A DNA stretch of 64,000 nucleotides from Maribacter litoralis (GCF_003075045.1 NZ_QCZD01000001.1:1328967-1392966), one strand, 5' to 3'. Counted from the stretch's first letter, positions 9,210 through 18,231 are shown. A program made the numbers and translations. The notes: generated from the letters alone by a model not told the origin.

Positions 9210-10091
9210 CTAGTTTTTAATTGTTATAGTTGTTATCCAACGATCAATATTATTTTTGTTTAGACGTACAAATTCATCTTTACCCTCCTTCTCCGCTAAC
9301 TTCATAGAAATTTTAGCCGCACGTATTGCTTCTTCATAATTTTTTAAATCCGCTAAAATTAAAGAACGAACTCTATGAAAGTAATATGTATCTCCACCTA
9401 ATTCAATAGCTTTATCAACGAACGTTAATGCCTCTGCACGGTTTATATTCTGCTCTTGATAATATCTAGCAATCTCATAATATGTTTGTGCCGTAGGGGA
9501 AGTTGAAAGTTTTTCAGCTATTTGAACGGCCATAATTGCTTTGGTATCAAAATGAATGGGAATAGAAATTTGAGTAGTACCCCAGTTCCATTTCATATAT
9601 GTTCCGTTATGGTCTATATCATCGAACGATATCATAAAACTTTCTTGAAAACCAGATATTGTTGAAGGTTCAACAGTAATTCGAAGTGCATCTTCGTCTG
9701 CATTATAATTATCCCTACCATCTCCCCAATGCGAGGTGTTTTTATGAAATACAATTACCCATAACTTCTCTTCTGGAAACGCATAAAGCGCATAAGTACC
9801 TTTTGCTAAGGGATACCCACCAACCAATACATCGTTACTAAATGTAATTTTGGTAGATTCGTTTGCACCAACGCGCCAAATACGACCATAAGGCACTAAG
9901 CCAGGTTCTCCATTGGGTAGATTACCGAACAATGTACGACCTTTTGCAGATGGTCTTGAATACTCAACCGTTATTTTTGAAAGCCCTACATCTTGCTCTA
10001 ACTTAGAAAAAGGACTAGCTTTTGGGTGCAGCATTTGCCCCCAACTCAAACTACATATAAAAAAAGAAAGTATGCAGTATAAATATCTCAA
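9210..10091 (-). CDS. DUF2911 domain protein with C-terminal TPR-like region
   Basis: A 293-aa secreted protein. A signal peptide (ending near SLSWGQ, residue 19) is followed by a DUF2911 domain (about residues 24-175) with the characteristic EYSRPSAKGR and GRIWRVGANEST segments, then helical repeats resembling TPRs (about residues 190-290). DUF2911 has no established function and is common in Bacteroidota. It begins 2 bases after the ftsY stop, so it is probably expressed from the ftsY transcript and could be an envelope accessory (inference). Confidence 0.8.
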   Translation of the reverse strand: MRYLYCILSFFICSLSWGQMLHPKASPFSKLEQDVGLSKITVEYSRPSAKGRTLFGNLPNGEPGLVPYGRIWRVGANESTKITFSNDVLVGGYPLAKGTYALYAFPEEKLWVIVFHKNTSHWGDGRDNYNADEDALRITVEPSTISGFQESFMISFDDIDHNGTYMKWNWGTTQISIPIHFDTKAIMAVQIAEKLSTSPTAQTYYEIARYYQEQNINRAEALTFVDKAIELGGDTYYFHRVRSLILADLKNYEEAIRAAKISMKLAEKEGKDEFVRLNKNNIDRWITTITIKN

Positions 10092-10093
10092 CT

Positions 10094-11050
10094 TTAGATT
10101 TTAAAGAATGAATCTACAAACTCGTGTTTATTAAACGCCTGTAAATCTTCAATACCTTCACCTACACCTATATACTTTACCGGAATTTTAAATTGATCGG
10201 AAATACCGATTACCACACCACCTTTTGCCGTACCATCTAATTTGGTAATCGCCAAAGCTGTTACCTCAGTGGCTTTAGTAAACTGTTTAGCTTGTTCAAA
10301 GGCATTTTGACCGGTAGAACCATCTAAAACCAATAATACCTCATGCGGAGTTTCTTCCACTACTTTTTGCATAACACGTTTAACCTTGGTCAATTCGTTC
10401 ATTAGATTCACCTTGTTATGCAAACGCCCAGCAGTATCTATAATTACAACGTCTGCATCTTGAGTTACGGCAGAACTAAGGGTATCAAAGGCGACAGAAG
10501 CTGGATCACTGCCCATTTGTTGTTTTACAATAGGAACATCTACGCGGTCTGCCCAAACCTGCAATTGATCAATTGCTGCAGCTCTAAAAGTATCTGCTGC
10601 ACCAAGAACAACTTTTAATCCTTGATTTTTGAAACGATGTGCCAACTTACCAATAGTAGTAGTCTTACCTACACCGTTTACCCCTACAACCATAATTACA
10701 TACGGCTTTTTATCTTTTGGTATTTGAATATCGGAAACATCACCATCATTGGTTTCAGATAAAAGCCCTGCAATTTCAGCTCTTAGAATTGCATTTAATT
10801 CATCTGTACCAACATATTTATCACGTGCTACCCTAGCTTCTATTCTTTCTATAATCTTTAAAGTAGTATCTACACCTACATCTGAAGACACCAGTACTTC
10901 TTCAAGATTATCCAATACATCATCATCTACTTTTGACTTACCGGCTACCGCTTTACCTAATTTAGAAAAAAAGCTGGTTTTGGTTTTTTCCAAACCTTTA
11001 TCCAAGGTTTCTTTTTTCTGGGAAGAAAATATTTTTTTAAATAAGCTCAT
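10094..11050 (-). CDS. ftsY: Signal recognition particle receptor FtsY
   Basis: A 318-aa SRP-family GTPase that docks ribosome-SRP complexes at the inner membrane. An N-terminal helical domain with a short basic lead replaces the long acidic region of E. coli FtsY. The NG domain shows the P-loop GVNGVGKTT (123-131), the DTFRAAA segment (153-159), DTAGR (205-209) and TKLDG (269-273). It follows the L28-L33-DUF4295 genes, the usual flavobacterial order, but a strong terminator lies between DUF4295 and ftsY, so ftsY probably has its own promoter or depends on read-through. Confidence 0.96.
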   Translation of the reverse strand: MSLFKKIFSSQKKETLDKGLEKTKTSFFSKLGKAVAGKSKVDDDVLDNLEEVLVSSDVGVDTTLKIIERIEARVARDKYVGTDELNAILRAEIAGLLSETNDGDVSDIQIPKDKKPYVIMVVGVNGVGKTTTIGKLAHRFKNQGLKVVLGAADTFRAAAIDQLQVWADRVDVPIVKQQMGSDPASVAFDTLSSAVTQDADVVIIDTAGRLHNKVNLMNELTKVKRVMQKVVEETPHEVLLVLDGSTGQNAFEQAKQFTKATEVTALAITKLDGTAKGGVVIGISDQFKIPVKYIGVGEGIEDLQAFNKHEFVDSFFKI

Positions 11051-11087
11051 TGTTCATCAAATAGTTGTTCAAATATAAAAATTAAAA

Positions 11088-11111
11088 AGCCCCTTTCGTA
11101 GGAAAGGGGCT
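11088..11111 (-). terminator. Intrinsic terminator after the rpmB-rpmG-DUF4295 operon
   Basis: A perfect 10-bp stem (AGCCCCTTTC with GAAAGGGGCT) and a 4-base loop. On the minus strand it is followed by TTTTTAATTTTT, an ideal U-tract. It lies between the DUF4295 stop and the ftsY start. Confidence 0.9.
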
Positions 11112-11136
11112 CAATAACTACTAAAAGTTATAATTC

Positions 11137-11289
11137 TTATTTCTTAGCTATCCAAGCATCTACCAATTCTGGTGGCATTACTTGCTCAACAAAAACGTAA
11201 GCACCCGATTTTGGTGACTTAACCATTTTTATAGCTTTTGTCAATCTTTTAGAACTTGTCTGTAAACTTGCTACGGTCTTCTTAGCCAT
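11137..11289 (-). CDS. DUF4295 family protein
   Basis: A 50-codon gene; translation gives a Lys-rich protein starting MAKKTVASLQ and ending VDAWIAKK. DUF4295 proteins are small, basic, nearly universal in Bacteroidota and almost always follow rpmB and rpmG, as here. The position and charge suggest ribosome association, which is inference. The gene begins 36 bases after the L33 stop and is followed directly by a terminator, so it is the last gene of the operon. Confidence 0.9.
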   Translation of the reverse strand: MAKKTVASLQTSSKRLTKAIKMVKSPKSGAYVFVEQVMPPELVDAWIAKK

Positions 11290-11325
11290 GACTTATATTT
11301 TTTTGTGATCCTCTAAAATGAAAAT

Positions 11326-11508
11326 CTATTTAATTTCTTTATGAACGGTCATTCTCTTAAGAATAGGATTGAATTTTTTAATTTCCAATCTCTCAGGAGT
11401 ATTCTTCTTGTTCTTAGTAGTGATGTATCTTGAAGTACCTGGTTGACCAGATTCTTTGTGCTCAGTACACTCTAATATAACTTGTATTCTATTGCCTTTC
11501 TTTGCCAT
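11326..11508 (-). CDS. rpmG: 50S ribosomal protein L33
   Basis: A 60-aa basic ribosomal protein of the large subunit. It starts [18 protein letters not shown] and carries the conserved L33 core ([20 protein letters not shown]). Only one of the CxxC-type cysteine positions is occupied (Cys14), so this is a zinc-independent type. It lies 21 bases after rpmB and is cotranscribed with it. Confidence 0.96.
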   Translation of the reverse strand: MAKKGNRIQVILECTEHKESGQPGTSRYITTKNKKNTPERLEIKKFNPILKRMTVHKEIK

Positions 11509-11529
11509 CTTAACGCTCTATTTTCCAGA

Positions 11530-11769
11530 TTACTTAATTACGAATCCTTTTGCTTTTGCTTCTTTTAAAACAGCAGATATACCTTTCTTATTGATACTCT
11601 TTAAAGCTCTTGTAGAAACTTTAAGTGTTATCCAACGGTCTTCTTCTGGAATGTAAAAACGCTTCTTAGAAAGATTTACATCAAATCTTCTTCTTGTCTT
11701 ATTAATTGAAAACGAAACATTGTTTCCAAACATCGCCTTCTTTCCCGTAATTTCACAAACTTTTGACAT
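11530..11769 (-). CDS. rpmB: 50S ribosomal protein L28
   Basis: A 79-aa ribosomal protein with the canonical start MSKVCEITGKKAMFGNNVS and the conserved FDVNLSKKRFY segment. It is the first gene of the rpmB-rpmG-DUF4295 operon, and a full TTG-N17-TAnnTTTG promoter lies upstream. Confidence 0.97.
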   Translation of the reverse strand: MSKVCEITGKKAMFGNNVSFSINKTRRRFDVNLSKKRFYIPEEDRWITLKVSTRALKSINKKGISAVLKEAKAKGFVIK

Positions 11770-11798
11770 CGTGCTGACTTTTTCTTTTAAACAGGGTG

Positions 11799-11826
11799 CA
11801 AATTTATATCTTTTTTATCGTTCCAA
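11799..11826 (-). promoter_or_regulatory. Flavobacterial promoter of the rpmB operon
   Basis: On the minus strand a TTG (11826-11824) is followed, after exactly 17 bases, by TAAATTTG (11806-11799), which matches the Bacteroidota housekeeping promoter consensus TTG-N17-23-TAnnTTTG. It is the best-formed promoter I found in the window and predicts a start of transcription near 11793, 24 bases before the L28 ATG. Confidence 0.8.
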
Positions 11827-11838
11827 CAACAATAAAGT

Positions 11839-13089
11839 TCACATTTTTAAAATTTCTTTTTGAAGCAGCTCAAATGCCTTATTTACAGACTTTTCCACAA
11901 CGCGTTCTCTTGTGCTTCCCATTTGAAATTCTTGTACAAATTGTGATGTTGGTCCTTCCACTGCAATAAATACCGTTCCCACCTCTGCATTTGAGTCTCC
12001 TTTTGTTGGTCCGGCATTACCAGTAGTTGCAATTGCGAAATCGGTTTTCATTAGTTTTTTGGCTCCTTTTGCCATTGCGGTCGCAACTTCTGCACTTACG
12101 ACTGAATGTTTATCGACCAATTCTGCCGGAACTTTTAATACATTTATTTTGGCTTCTGTAGCATAACTGACCACACTCCCCTTAAAATAGCCAGATGCCC
12201 CAGGTAACGAAGTTAGTTTCTCTGCGATCATACCACCTGTAAAACTTTCAGCCGTAGAAAGCGTCAAATTTTTATCGATCAACAATTTAGCTACTATTTC
12301 TTCTAGACTTTGATCATCTTCTAAACCATATACAATATCCTCAATCAACGGAAACAGCTTTTCGCTCTGTAGATTCATTGCGGTGACCAACTCGTCATAG
12401 TCGACCGATTTACCAGATAAACGAAGCCTAACTTTACCTAAACTGGGTAAATATGCCAACTTTATATTAGAAGGCAATGCATTTTCCCATGCTTCTATTC
12501 GTTTTGCAATAGCACTTTCACCCATACCATAGGTTACAATTGTTCTATGCATTATATGTGGTCGCTTGTAATAGTTTACCAACTTGGGTATTACCGATGA
12601 TTTCAATAAATACTTCATCTCAAAAGGTACTCCCGGCAACGACACAAATGTTACCTCTCCTTTTCTCATCAACATACCGGGTGCGGTACCGTTGGCATTA
12701 TGCAAAACCTCGGCCTTACTAGGCACCAAAGCTTGCATTCTATTAATATCGGAAATTGGTGTATTACTTATATATTTTGCAAAAAGCTCTTCAACATGCG
12801 CCAAAACTTGTTTGTTCTCAATAAGTTCATCATTGAAAAACTCACATAATGTATGTTTGGTGATATCATCTTTTGTTGGACCAAGTCCACCGGTGATTAT
12901 TACAACATCCACACGCTCAGATGCTTCTTTAAATGCGTTCAACATATGAACACGCTCATCTTGTATCGATGTTATTTGATATACCGAAATACCAATTTTA
13001 TTAAGCTCTTTTCCTATAAATGCCGAATTGGTATCAATAACTTGACCAATGAGAATCTCATCGCCAATAGTAATAATTTCTGCAAGCAT
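11839..13089 (-). CDS. cinA: CinA family protein (nicotinamide-nucleotide amidase / MoCF-like domain)
   Basis: A 416-aa two-domain protein. The N-terminal molybdopterin-binding-like (COG1058) domain carries ITIGDEIL and [12 protein letters not shown]1058 domains of this family hydrolyse ADP-ribose-type compounds. The C-terminal CinA domain carries STAESFTGG and TGNAGPT and in homologues deamidates nicotinamide mononucleotide in the pyridine nucleotide salvage cycle. The start codon overlaps the HPt stop codon by one base (TAATG), so it is translationally coupled as the last gene of a five-gene operon. The link to competence is historical and not supported by anything seen here. Confidence 0.93.
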   Translation of the reverse strand: MLAEIITIGDEILIGQVIDTNSAFIGKELNKIGISVYQITSIQDERVHMLNAFKEASERVDVVIITGGLGPTKDDITKHTLCEFFNDELIENKQVLAHVEELFAKYISNTPISDINRMQALVPSKAEVLHNANGTAPGMLMRKGEVTFVSLPGVPFEMKYLLKSSVIPKLVNYYKRPHIMHRTIVTYGMGESAIAKRIEAWENALPSNIKLAYLPSLGKVRLRLSGKSVDYDELVTAMNLQSEKLFPLIEDIVYGLEDDQSLEEIVAKLLIDKNLTLSTAESFTGGMIAEKLTSLPGASGYFKGSVVSYATEAKINVLKVPAELVDKHSVVSAEVATAMAKGAKKLMKTDFAIATTGNAGPTKGDSNAEVGTVFIAVEGPTSQFVQEFQMGSTRERVVEKSVNKAFELLQKEILKM

Positions 13090-13427
13090 TATAAATGGAA
13101 GTCATTTTTTAATTCTGCCACAACTTGATTGATGTCGGTCTTTAGCAAAGGAAACTTTGTTTCTATCTCTGTCATATTTGCCTCTTGCTTACCTAATGTC
13201 TCAATTTCTAAAGCTATAGCTCGTGTTTGCTCCATACCCAATAAATCTACATTAGGTTTAATTTTATGGGCAAGTTTGTATACTTGGTCGTGGTCTTTGG
13301 CTTGCAATGCATTTTCTAAGGCTTCTAAATCCTCGGGTACTTCTTCCAAAAAAACAGAAATAACAGAATTTATAAAATCCTGATCTCCTTCTGCCATCTC
13401 ATTAATCTTATCAAGGTTATAAATCAT
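13089..13427 (-). CDS. Stand-alone HPt (histidine phosphotransfer) domain protein
   Basis: A 112-aa helical protein forming a single HPt domain. The phospho-accepting histidine is H54 in the motif [14 protein letters not shown], which fits the HPt consensus (LAHxLKGxxxxLG) with Lys-Pro-Asn after the usual position. HPt proteins shuttle phosphate between response-regulator receiver domains. No kinase or receiver gene is nearby, so its partners must be elsewhere. One-base TAATG overlaps at both ends couple it to the FAH-family gene and cinA. Confidence 0.85.
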   Translation of the reverse strand: MIYNLDKINEMAEGDQDFINSVISVFLEEVPEDLEALENALQAKDHDQVYKLAHKIKPNVDLLGMEQTRAIALEIETLGKQEANMTEIETKFPLLKTDINQVVAELKNDFHL

Positions 13428-14038
13428 TATTTAATTTTTAAGGTAAAAAGTTCTTTATCTTCCAAACTCCCCGAAAGATAGTCATTTGGACTTATTTTGC
13501 CAACACCGGCAGGAGTTCCTGTAAAAATAATATCGCCTTTTTTCAACATAAAGAATGTTGAAACATAGGCAATAATTTCATCAATCTTCCAAAGCATTAA
13601 ACTAGTATTACCTTCTTGAACTATCTCATTATTTTTTACCAACTTAAAATTCAAGTCATTAATATCTTTAAAATCCTTTTTTGGTAACCACTCACCTATA
13701 ACGGCAGCGCCATCAAAACCTTTAGCTTTTTCCCAAGGCAAACCTTTTTCCTTTAGTTTAGATTGTAAATCTCTTGCCGTAAAATCAATACCCAACCCAA
13801 CTTCATCGTAGTATGTTGGAGCAAACTCTTTACTGATATGCTTCCCTACTTTCTTTATTTTCACCAAAACCTCAACTTCATAATGCACATCATTTGAAAA
13901 TTCTGGAATATAAAAATCCTGTTGTTTTGGCAATACCGATGAATCTGGTTTTATAAAAACAACCGGTTCTTCTGGTTTTTCATTTTCAAGTTCATTAATA
14001 TGTGCAGTATAATTTCTGCCTATGCATATAATCTTCAT
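13427..14038 (-). CDS. Fumarylacetoacetate hydrolase (FAH) family protein
   Basis: A 203-aa compact FAH-fold enzyme, the size of YcgM/FAHD1-like acylpyruvases and oxaloacetate decarboxylases. The metal ligands are visible: E54 and E56 in HYEVEVLV and D85 in GLGIDFTARD. The start MKIICIGRNYTAH is typical. It cleaves C-C bonds in 2,4-dioxo acids or decarboxylates oxaloacetate in relatives; the exact substrate is not deducible. It sits in the operon of exonuclease, CarboxypepD-reg protein, FAH, HPt and CinA. Confidence 0.9.
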   Translation of the reverse strand: MKIICIGRNYTAHINELENEKPEEPVVFIKPDSSVLPKQQDFYIPEFSNDVHYEVEVLVKIKKVGKHISKEFAPTYYDEVGLGIDFTARDLQSKLKEKGLPWEKAKGFDGAAVIGEWLPKKDFKDINDLNFKLVKNNEIVQEGNTSLMLWKIDEIIAYVSTFFMLKKGDIIFTGTPAGVGKISPNDYLSGSLEDKELFTLKIK

Positions 14039-14044
14039 ATCAAT

Positions 14045-14959
14045 TTATCTTTTCTTAGACAATTTTAAACTTACCGCCGGTATTAAATTCTCATTGTTAC
14101 CTGGAGCTTTAATCGCAAAATCACTCCATTCCCCCATACCATAAACCATTGTTTTAAAATTTTGGTTCTTTTGATATACTGCAGCAAATGTAGGCGCAAA
14201 CCTATCTTCAATCACTTTTTTATTCGTAATAGCATGTTTGTAGGTATTTGTATACCAATTATATGGTAAAAACAACCACTCTAAACCAATATAGACTCCT
14301 TCATTTGGCATTTTAATATTCATACTAGAGAGATCAATTGAAACAAAATCCTCTGTTGCAGAACTCTCTAAAATAATACTTTTGCGAATTAGATCGTGGG
14401 TTGGTTTTCGTGTTTCCTTATCCACATCATATACACGTAGCCTAAACTTGGACGATGCTCTTTTAAATTTACTATTCTGCTGAACATGTATGGTTATTTT
14501 CTCTATAAATTTTTTGGCCGCACCCAGATTAGGAAAATACAATGCCAACACCCAAGGTGTCTCAGCCGATGAAAATCCACTTTTTATACTATAAGAACTT
14601 ACCGGGTTCAATACCTGTGAGTCTCCTAAGCTTTGTGACACAACTACTTCCTCTAGTTCAAAAGTTTCTTCTTTAAGATGTATTTTTTTCTTTTGAGAAA
14701 TAATCTTAGCTGGTACAATAGTGTCTTTAAAACCTAGTGCAGAAATATGTACTTGCCGTTCTAAATAAGATTCTGGAACATCAATATAAAAATACCCCTC
14801 TTCATCACTAGATGTTCCCTTTAGGGTTTTTAAAAAACTAACATTAGCATAAGGTACTGGGGTTTTTGATTTTTCGTCCAATACATGTCCTTCAACCAAC
14901 ACCTCTTGAGCGTGACCAGCACAAAAGACAAATAAAAAAATTACGACAAGGGTACGCAT
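14045..14959 (-). CDS. Secreted carboxypeptidase-regulatory-like domain protein
   Basis: A 304-aa protein with a signal peptide (cleavage near CAGHAQ, residue 18), then a CarboxypepD_reg-like beta-sandwich (about residues 22-105; EGHVLDEKSKTPVPYANV at its start), and a second beta-rich domain of about 190 residues with no family I can name. Proteins of this layout are common in the Bacteroidota envelope. It starts one base after the exonuclease stop codon and ends 6 bases before the FAH-family start, so it belongs to the same transcript. Confidence 0.75.
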   Translation of the reverse strand: MRTLVVIFLFVFCAGHAQEVLVEGHVLDEKSKTPVPYANVSFLKTLKGTSSDEEGYFYIDVPESYLERQVHISALGFKDTIVPAKIISQKKKIHLKEETFELEEVVVSQSLGDSQVLNPVSSYSIKSGFSSAETPWVLALYFPNLGAAKKFIEKITIHVQQNSKFKRASSKFRLRVYDVDKETRKPTHDLIRKSIILESSATEDFVSIDLSSMNIKMPNEGVYIGLEWLFLPYNWYTNTYKHAITNKKVIEDRFAPTFAAVYQKNQNFKTMVYGMGEWSDFAIKAPGNNENLIPAVSLKLSKKR

Positions 14960-14960
14960 A

Positions 14961-15737
14961 TCAACTCAGCTTGTTATTTAGCTTACTTAACTTGATTTGC
15001 GTGAGTATTTTTTTGGTATATAACGGAAAATCTGCATTCAACATCCAACCAAAATAGCCCGGTTCATTTTCTAATACGTCATGTACTTTTTTGCCCTTAT
15101 GCTTACCAAATGCAAATATTTCTTCCCCATTTTCATCTAACGCAATAAAACCTGCGAAATCTACCGATTGCTTTCTTCTTGAAAACTCCGATAATTTTTT
15201 AATATTATTCTCTAAATCGGGATACCTGTCCAATTGCGAGAGCAATACTTCATATGTAGCATTGGTATCTGCTGCCGCACTATGTGCATCGGTAAGGTCT
15301 TTATCACAATAGAACTTATAAGCAGCTTCTAGGGTACGTTTTTCCATTTTATGAAAAATGGTCTGCACATCAACGGATACCGTGTTTTTCATATCAAAAT
15401 CAATGCCTGCCCGCAATAGCTCTTCTGCAAGCAAAGGAATATCAAACCTATCTGAATTAAAACCACCAAGGTCGCTATCCTTGATCATTTTATATATTTC
15501 TTTGGATAGCTCTTTAAATGTTGGCTCATTAGCCACTTTTTCATTTGTAATACCATGAACGGCAATAACCTCTTCGGGAATTGTCATTTCCGGATTAACC
15601 AGCCATGTTTTACTCTCCTTATTTCCATTAGGGTATACTTTTAATATTGCAATTTCAACAATACGATCTTTTGCCACATTTACACCTGTTGTCTCCAAGT
15701 CAAAGAAACAAATGGGTCTGGTAAGCTTTAATTCCAT
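14961..15737 (-). CDS. DnaQ-like 3'-5' exonuclease (DEDDh)
   Basis: A 258-aa exonuclease of the DnaQ/RNase T family. The DEDDh motifs are visible: D13 and E15 in FFDLETTG, the second Asp in GGFNSDRFD (about residue 101), and the His/Asp pair in TDAHSAAAD (about residues 151-158). A C-terminal extension with FGKHKGKK and YFGWML resembles the small DUF3820-type domain found in related exonucleases. A longer reading frame begins with GTG at 15782, but a -7 element (TATATTTG) lies inside that extension, so I chose the ATG at 15737, which also fits family members starting MELKL. It is the first gene of a five-gene operon ending with cinA. Confidence 0.85.
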   Translation of the reverse strand: MELKLTRPICFFDLETTGVNVAKDRIVEIAILKVYPNGNKESKTWLVNPEMTIPEEVIAVHGITNEKVANEPTFKELSKEIYKMIKDSDLGGFNSDRFDIPLLAEELLRAGIDFDMKNTVSVDVQTIFHKMEKRTLEAAYKFYCDKDLTDAHSAAADTNATYEVLLSQLDRYPDLENNIKKLSEFSRRKQSVDFAGFIALDENGEEIFAFGKHKGKKVHDVLENEPGYFGWMLNADFPLYTKKILTQIKLSKLNNKLS

Positions 15738-15754
15738 ACGAGTTCTACTTTTAA

Positions 15755-15762
15755 CAAATATA
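15755..15762 (-). promoter_or_regulatory. Putative -7 promoter element of the exonuclease-cinA operon
   Basis: The minus strand reads TATATTTG (TAnnTTTG), 17 bases before the ATG at 15737. It would fall inside the coding region if the GTG at 15782 were used, and so supports the shorter start. No -33 TTG is evident. Confidence 0.45.
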
Positions 15763-15853
15763 CCTTTTCGTTTTTTAGGCACATAAAGTTAGCATTGATA
15801 AATTTTTATTTAAAGACATAACTCTATATAAGTCAACATTCTAAATAACAAAA

Positions 15854-15881
15854 CGCCCCGCTATAAGAGTATAACGGGGCG
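15854..15881 (-). terminator. Intrinsic terminator after the E2 acyltransferase gene
   Basis: CGCCCCG pairs with CGGGGCG, and after one mismatch TATA pairs with TATA around an AGAG loop. On the minus strand the hairpin is followed by TTTTGTTATTT. It lies 25 bases beyond the stop codon of the E2 gene. Confidence 0.8.
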
Positions 15882-15905
15882 CTATTAATTTTAAAATTTA
15901 AATAC

Positions 15906-17348
15906 TTATACTTCTCTATTCACATCCCAATTCTCTAGATAATCAGCTACCGCTTTAGCGAACATGCTACCTAGCGCACCGTTAACCACCCTATGGTCAT
16001 AACTATGGGACAAATACATTTTACTACGAACGGCTATTACATCTCCTTCTGCCGTTTCTATTACCGACGGTATTTTTCTAATTGCGCCCAATGCTAAAAT
16101 ACCTACTTGAGGCTGGTTGATTATTGGAGTTCCAAAAACACTACCAAATGTACCTACGTTAGTAACCGTATATGTACCACCTTGAACCTCATCGGGCTTT
16201 AAAGCATTATTTCTAGAGCGATCAGCTAAATCATTTACGACCTTAGCCAACCCGGTAAGGTTCAATTGATCTGCGTTTTTTATCACCGGAACAATTAAAT
16301 TACCATCTGGTAAGGCAGCTGCCATACCTATATTAATATTTTTCTTTTTAATTACGCTATCACCGTCTACCGATATATTCATCATAGGATATTTCTTCAA
16401 AGCCTTGGCAACAGCTTCCATAAAAATTGGCGTGTACGTAAATTTCTCACCTTCCCTTTTGAAGAAAACGTCTTTTATTTTATTTCTCCAAGTAACAATA
16501 TTTGTTACGTCTACCTCAATAAAACTTTGTACATGTGCAGATGTTGAAACACTATCCGTCATATGCTTGGCAATTAGCTTGCCCATTCTCGTCATTGGTA
16601 TTACTTCATCTCCACGAGTAATCTGTGTTTTAGGTTTTTCTTGAACTGGCGCTTCTTTTGCAGCAGCAGGTGCCGCCTTTGCAGAAACAGAAGGTGCCGG
16701 TGCTTCTTCTTTTACAGGGGCAGCTACCTTTTCTGGTGTAGCCACTTTTTTCGATACGGCTTCACGTTCTTGAACAGCCGCAGTTTCTGGTGCCGTGGTT
16801 TTTTCTACCGAGGTACTACCTCCTTTTTTTACATAGTTTAAAATATCATCTTTTGTAACCCTTCCGTCCTTTCCGGTTCCTGTAATCGTCTCCAATTCAT
16901 CAAAAGAAATACCTTCTTGTCTCGCTATATTCTTTACCAATGGAGAATAAAAGCGATCCGAAGTTCCGTTCAATTGCGCTACCGATGTTTGTGCTCTGGC
17001 ATGCATAACTGCAGATTCAGCAGCAGAGACCATTTCTTGCAGTACAGGTTCTTCCTCTTCTTCAACATCTTTTACCGTTTGCTCAGGTTCAGTAACATCA
17101 ACATCATCACCAACCTGAATTATAGCTACGGTTTGCCCAACTTCTACAACATCATCAACATTAAAACATTTTTCAATTAAAACGCCATCTACCTCGCTAG
17201 GCACTTCACTGTCAACCTTATCTGTTGCAATTTCGAAAATGGGCTCGTCCATCTCAATCGTATCACCTACCTCTTTCAACCATGACGTTAATGTTGCTTC
17301 TGCAACACTCTCTCCCATTCGTGGTAGTTTCAATTCAAATTTTGACAT
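15906..17348 (-). CDS. 2-oxo acid dehydrogenase E2 component (dihydrolipoyl acyltransferase)
   Basis: A 480-aa E2 core enzyme of a 2-oxo acid dehydrogenase complex. Domains in order are one lipoyl domain (residues 1-80, lipoyl-lysine K44 in ATDKVDSEVP), a Glu-rich linker, the E1/E3-binding domain (about 132-172), a long Ala/Pro/Glu/Lys-rich flexible linker (about 175-245) and the catalytic domain (about 248-478). The active-site segment is DHRVVNG (H452), where the canonical HxxxDG aspartate is replaced by Asn456. The E1 and E3 genes are not adjacent, so branched-chain, pyruvate or oxoglutarate specificity is unresolved; a branched-chain-type E2 is most likely from the sequence style. Confidence 0.9.
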   Translation of the reverse strand: MSKFELKLPRMGESVAEATLTSWLKEVGDTIEMDEPIFEIATDKVDSEVPSEVDGVLIEKCFNVDDVVEVGQTVAIIQVGDDVDVTEPEQTVKDVEEEEEPVLQEMVSAAESAVMHARAQTSVAQLNGTSDRFYSPLVKNIARQEGISFDELETITGTGKDGRVTKDDILNYVKKGGSTSVEKTTAPETAAVQEREAVSKKVATPEKVAAPVKEEAPAPSVSAKAAPAAAKEAPVQEKPKTQITRGDEVIPMTRMGKLIAKHMTDSVSTSAHVQSFIEVDVTNIVTWRNKIKDVFFKREGEKFTYTPIFMEAVAKALKKYPMMNISVDGDSVIKKKNINIGMAAALPDGNLIVPVIKNADQLNLTGLAKVVNDLADRSRNNALKPDEVQGGTYTVTNVGTFGSVFGTPIINQPQVGILALGAIRKIPSVIETAEGDVIAVRSKMYLSHSYDHRVVNGALGSMFAKAVADYLENWDVNREV

Positions 17349-17385
17349 ATCGATAATTTAATGCTTGTTTTGTTTGCAATATTTA

Positions 17386-17393
17386 CAAAAATA
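17386..17393 (-). promoter_or_regulatory. Putative -7 promoter element of the E2 gene
   Basis: The minus strand reads TATTTTTG (TAnnTTTG), 37 bases before the E2 start codon. The -33 TTG is not clear. Confidence 0.4.
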
Positions 17394-17438
17394 ATAAAAT
17401 AAATACCTTTTTATTGATACTTAACTAAAAATCAAGAG

Positions 17439-18059
17439 TTAATCTTGCCGTAGCGAACCTTCAAAAGGCACTCTGTTCAAAATACTCCTCCCCAAGGTTA
17501 CCTCATCTGCATATTCCAGTTCATCACCAACCGCTATACCTCTTGCAATTGTAGAAGTTTTAACATCAAGACCTTCTATCTGTCTAAAAATATAAAAATT
17601 AGTGGTATCACCCTCCATGGTAGAACTCAACGCAAAAATAAGCTCCTTTATTACGCCGCTCTTTACTTTATCTACCAAGCTTCCAATTTTCAAATTTTGA
17701 GGCCCTACACCTTCCATTGGTGATATTTTACCGCCAAGTACATGATACTTACCTCTAAATTGCCCGGTATTTTCTATAGCCATTACATCTCTAATATCCT
17801 CTACAACACATACCAGAGAATCATCTCTTTTCGCATTGGCGCAAATTTCGCACAGTGCCGTATCGGATATATTATGACAGTTTTCACAAAACTGTATTTT
17901 ACTTCTTAAATCTACTAGTGATGTAGCCAAATTATTGGTTCGCTGTTCTGGCTGTTTTAATAAATGAAGCACCAAACGTAAAGCCGTACGCTTACCAATA
18001 CCCGGTAATTGCGAGACCTCGTATACTGCATTTTCCAATAATTTAGACGAAAAATCCAT
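17439..18059 (-). CDS. recR: Recombination mediator protein RecR
   Basis: A 206-aa RecR, which acts with RecO/RecF to load RecA at single-stranded gaps. An N-terminal helix-hairpin-helix ([12 protein letters not shown]) is followed by the four-Cys zinc finger (C58, C61, C70, C73) and a Toprim domain (VCVVEDIRD onward, with the GKYHVLGG segment). The length is typical. It is divergent from the symporter gene and separated from the E2 gene by 90 bases. Confidence 0.96.
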   Translation of the reverse strand: MDFSSKLLENAVYEVSQLPGIGKRTALRLVLHLLKQPEQRTNNLATSLVDLRSKIQFCENCHNISDTALCEICANAKRDDSLVCVVEDIRDVMAIENTGQFRGKYHVLGGKISPMEGVGPQNLKIGSLVDKVKSGVIKELIFALSSTMEGDTTNFYIFRQIEGLDVKTSTIARGIAVGDELEYADEVTLGRSILNRVPFEGSLRQD

Positions 18060-18170
18060 AGTTAAATATGGCCATAAATTTACGATTAAACTTATTAAGG
18101 GTATGGTATAGTTTTCTTAAAATTTAACATACTACCATATATACCTTATCAATGGTCTGCTTTTAAAAAT

Positions 18171-18200
18171 TTTAAGATAGCCCATTCGCTTTAAGATAGC
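18171..18200. repeat. Two direct 11-bp repeats upstream of the symporter gene
   Basis: TTTAAGATAGC occurs at 18171-18181 and again at 18190-18200, a 19-bp period and so close to two helical turns. It lies in the recR-symporter divergent region and looks like tandem binding sites for a regulator; the regulator is unknown. Confidence 0.4.
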
Positions 18201-18231
18201 ACCTCTTGATAATTCGTCTTTTAACTTTTTG

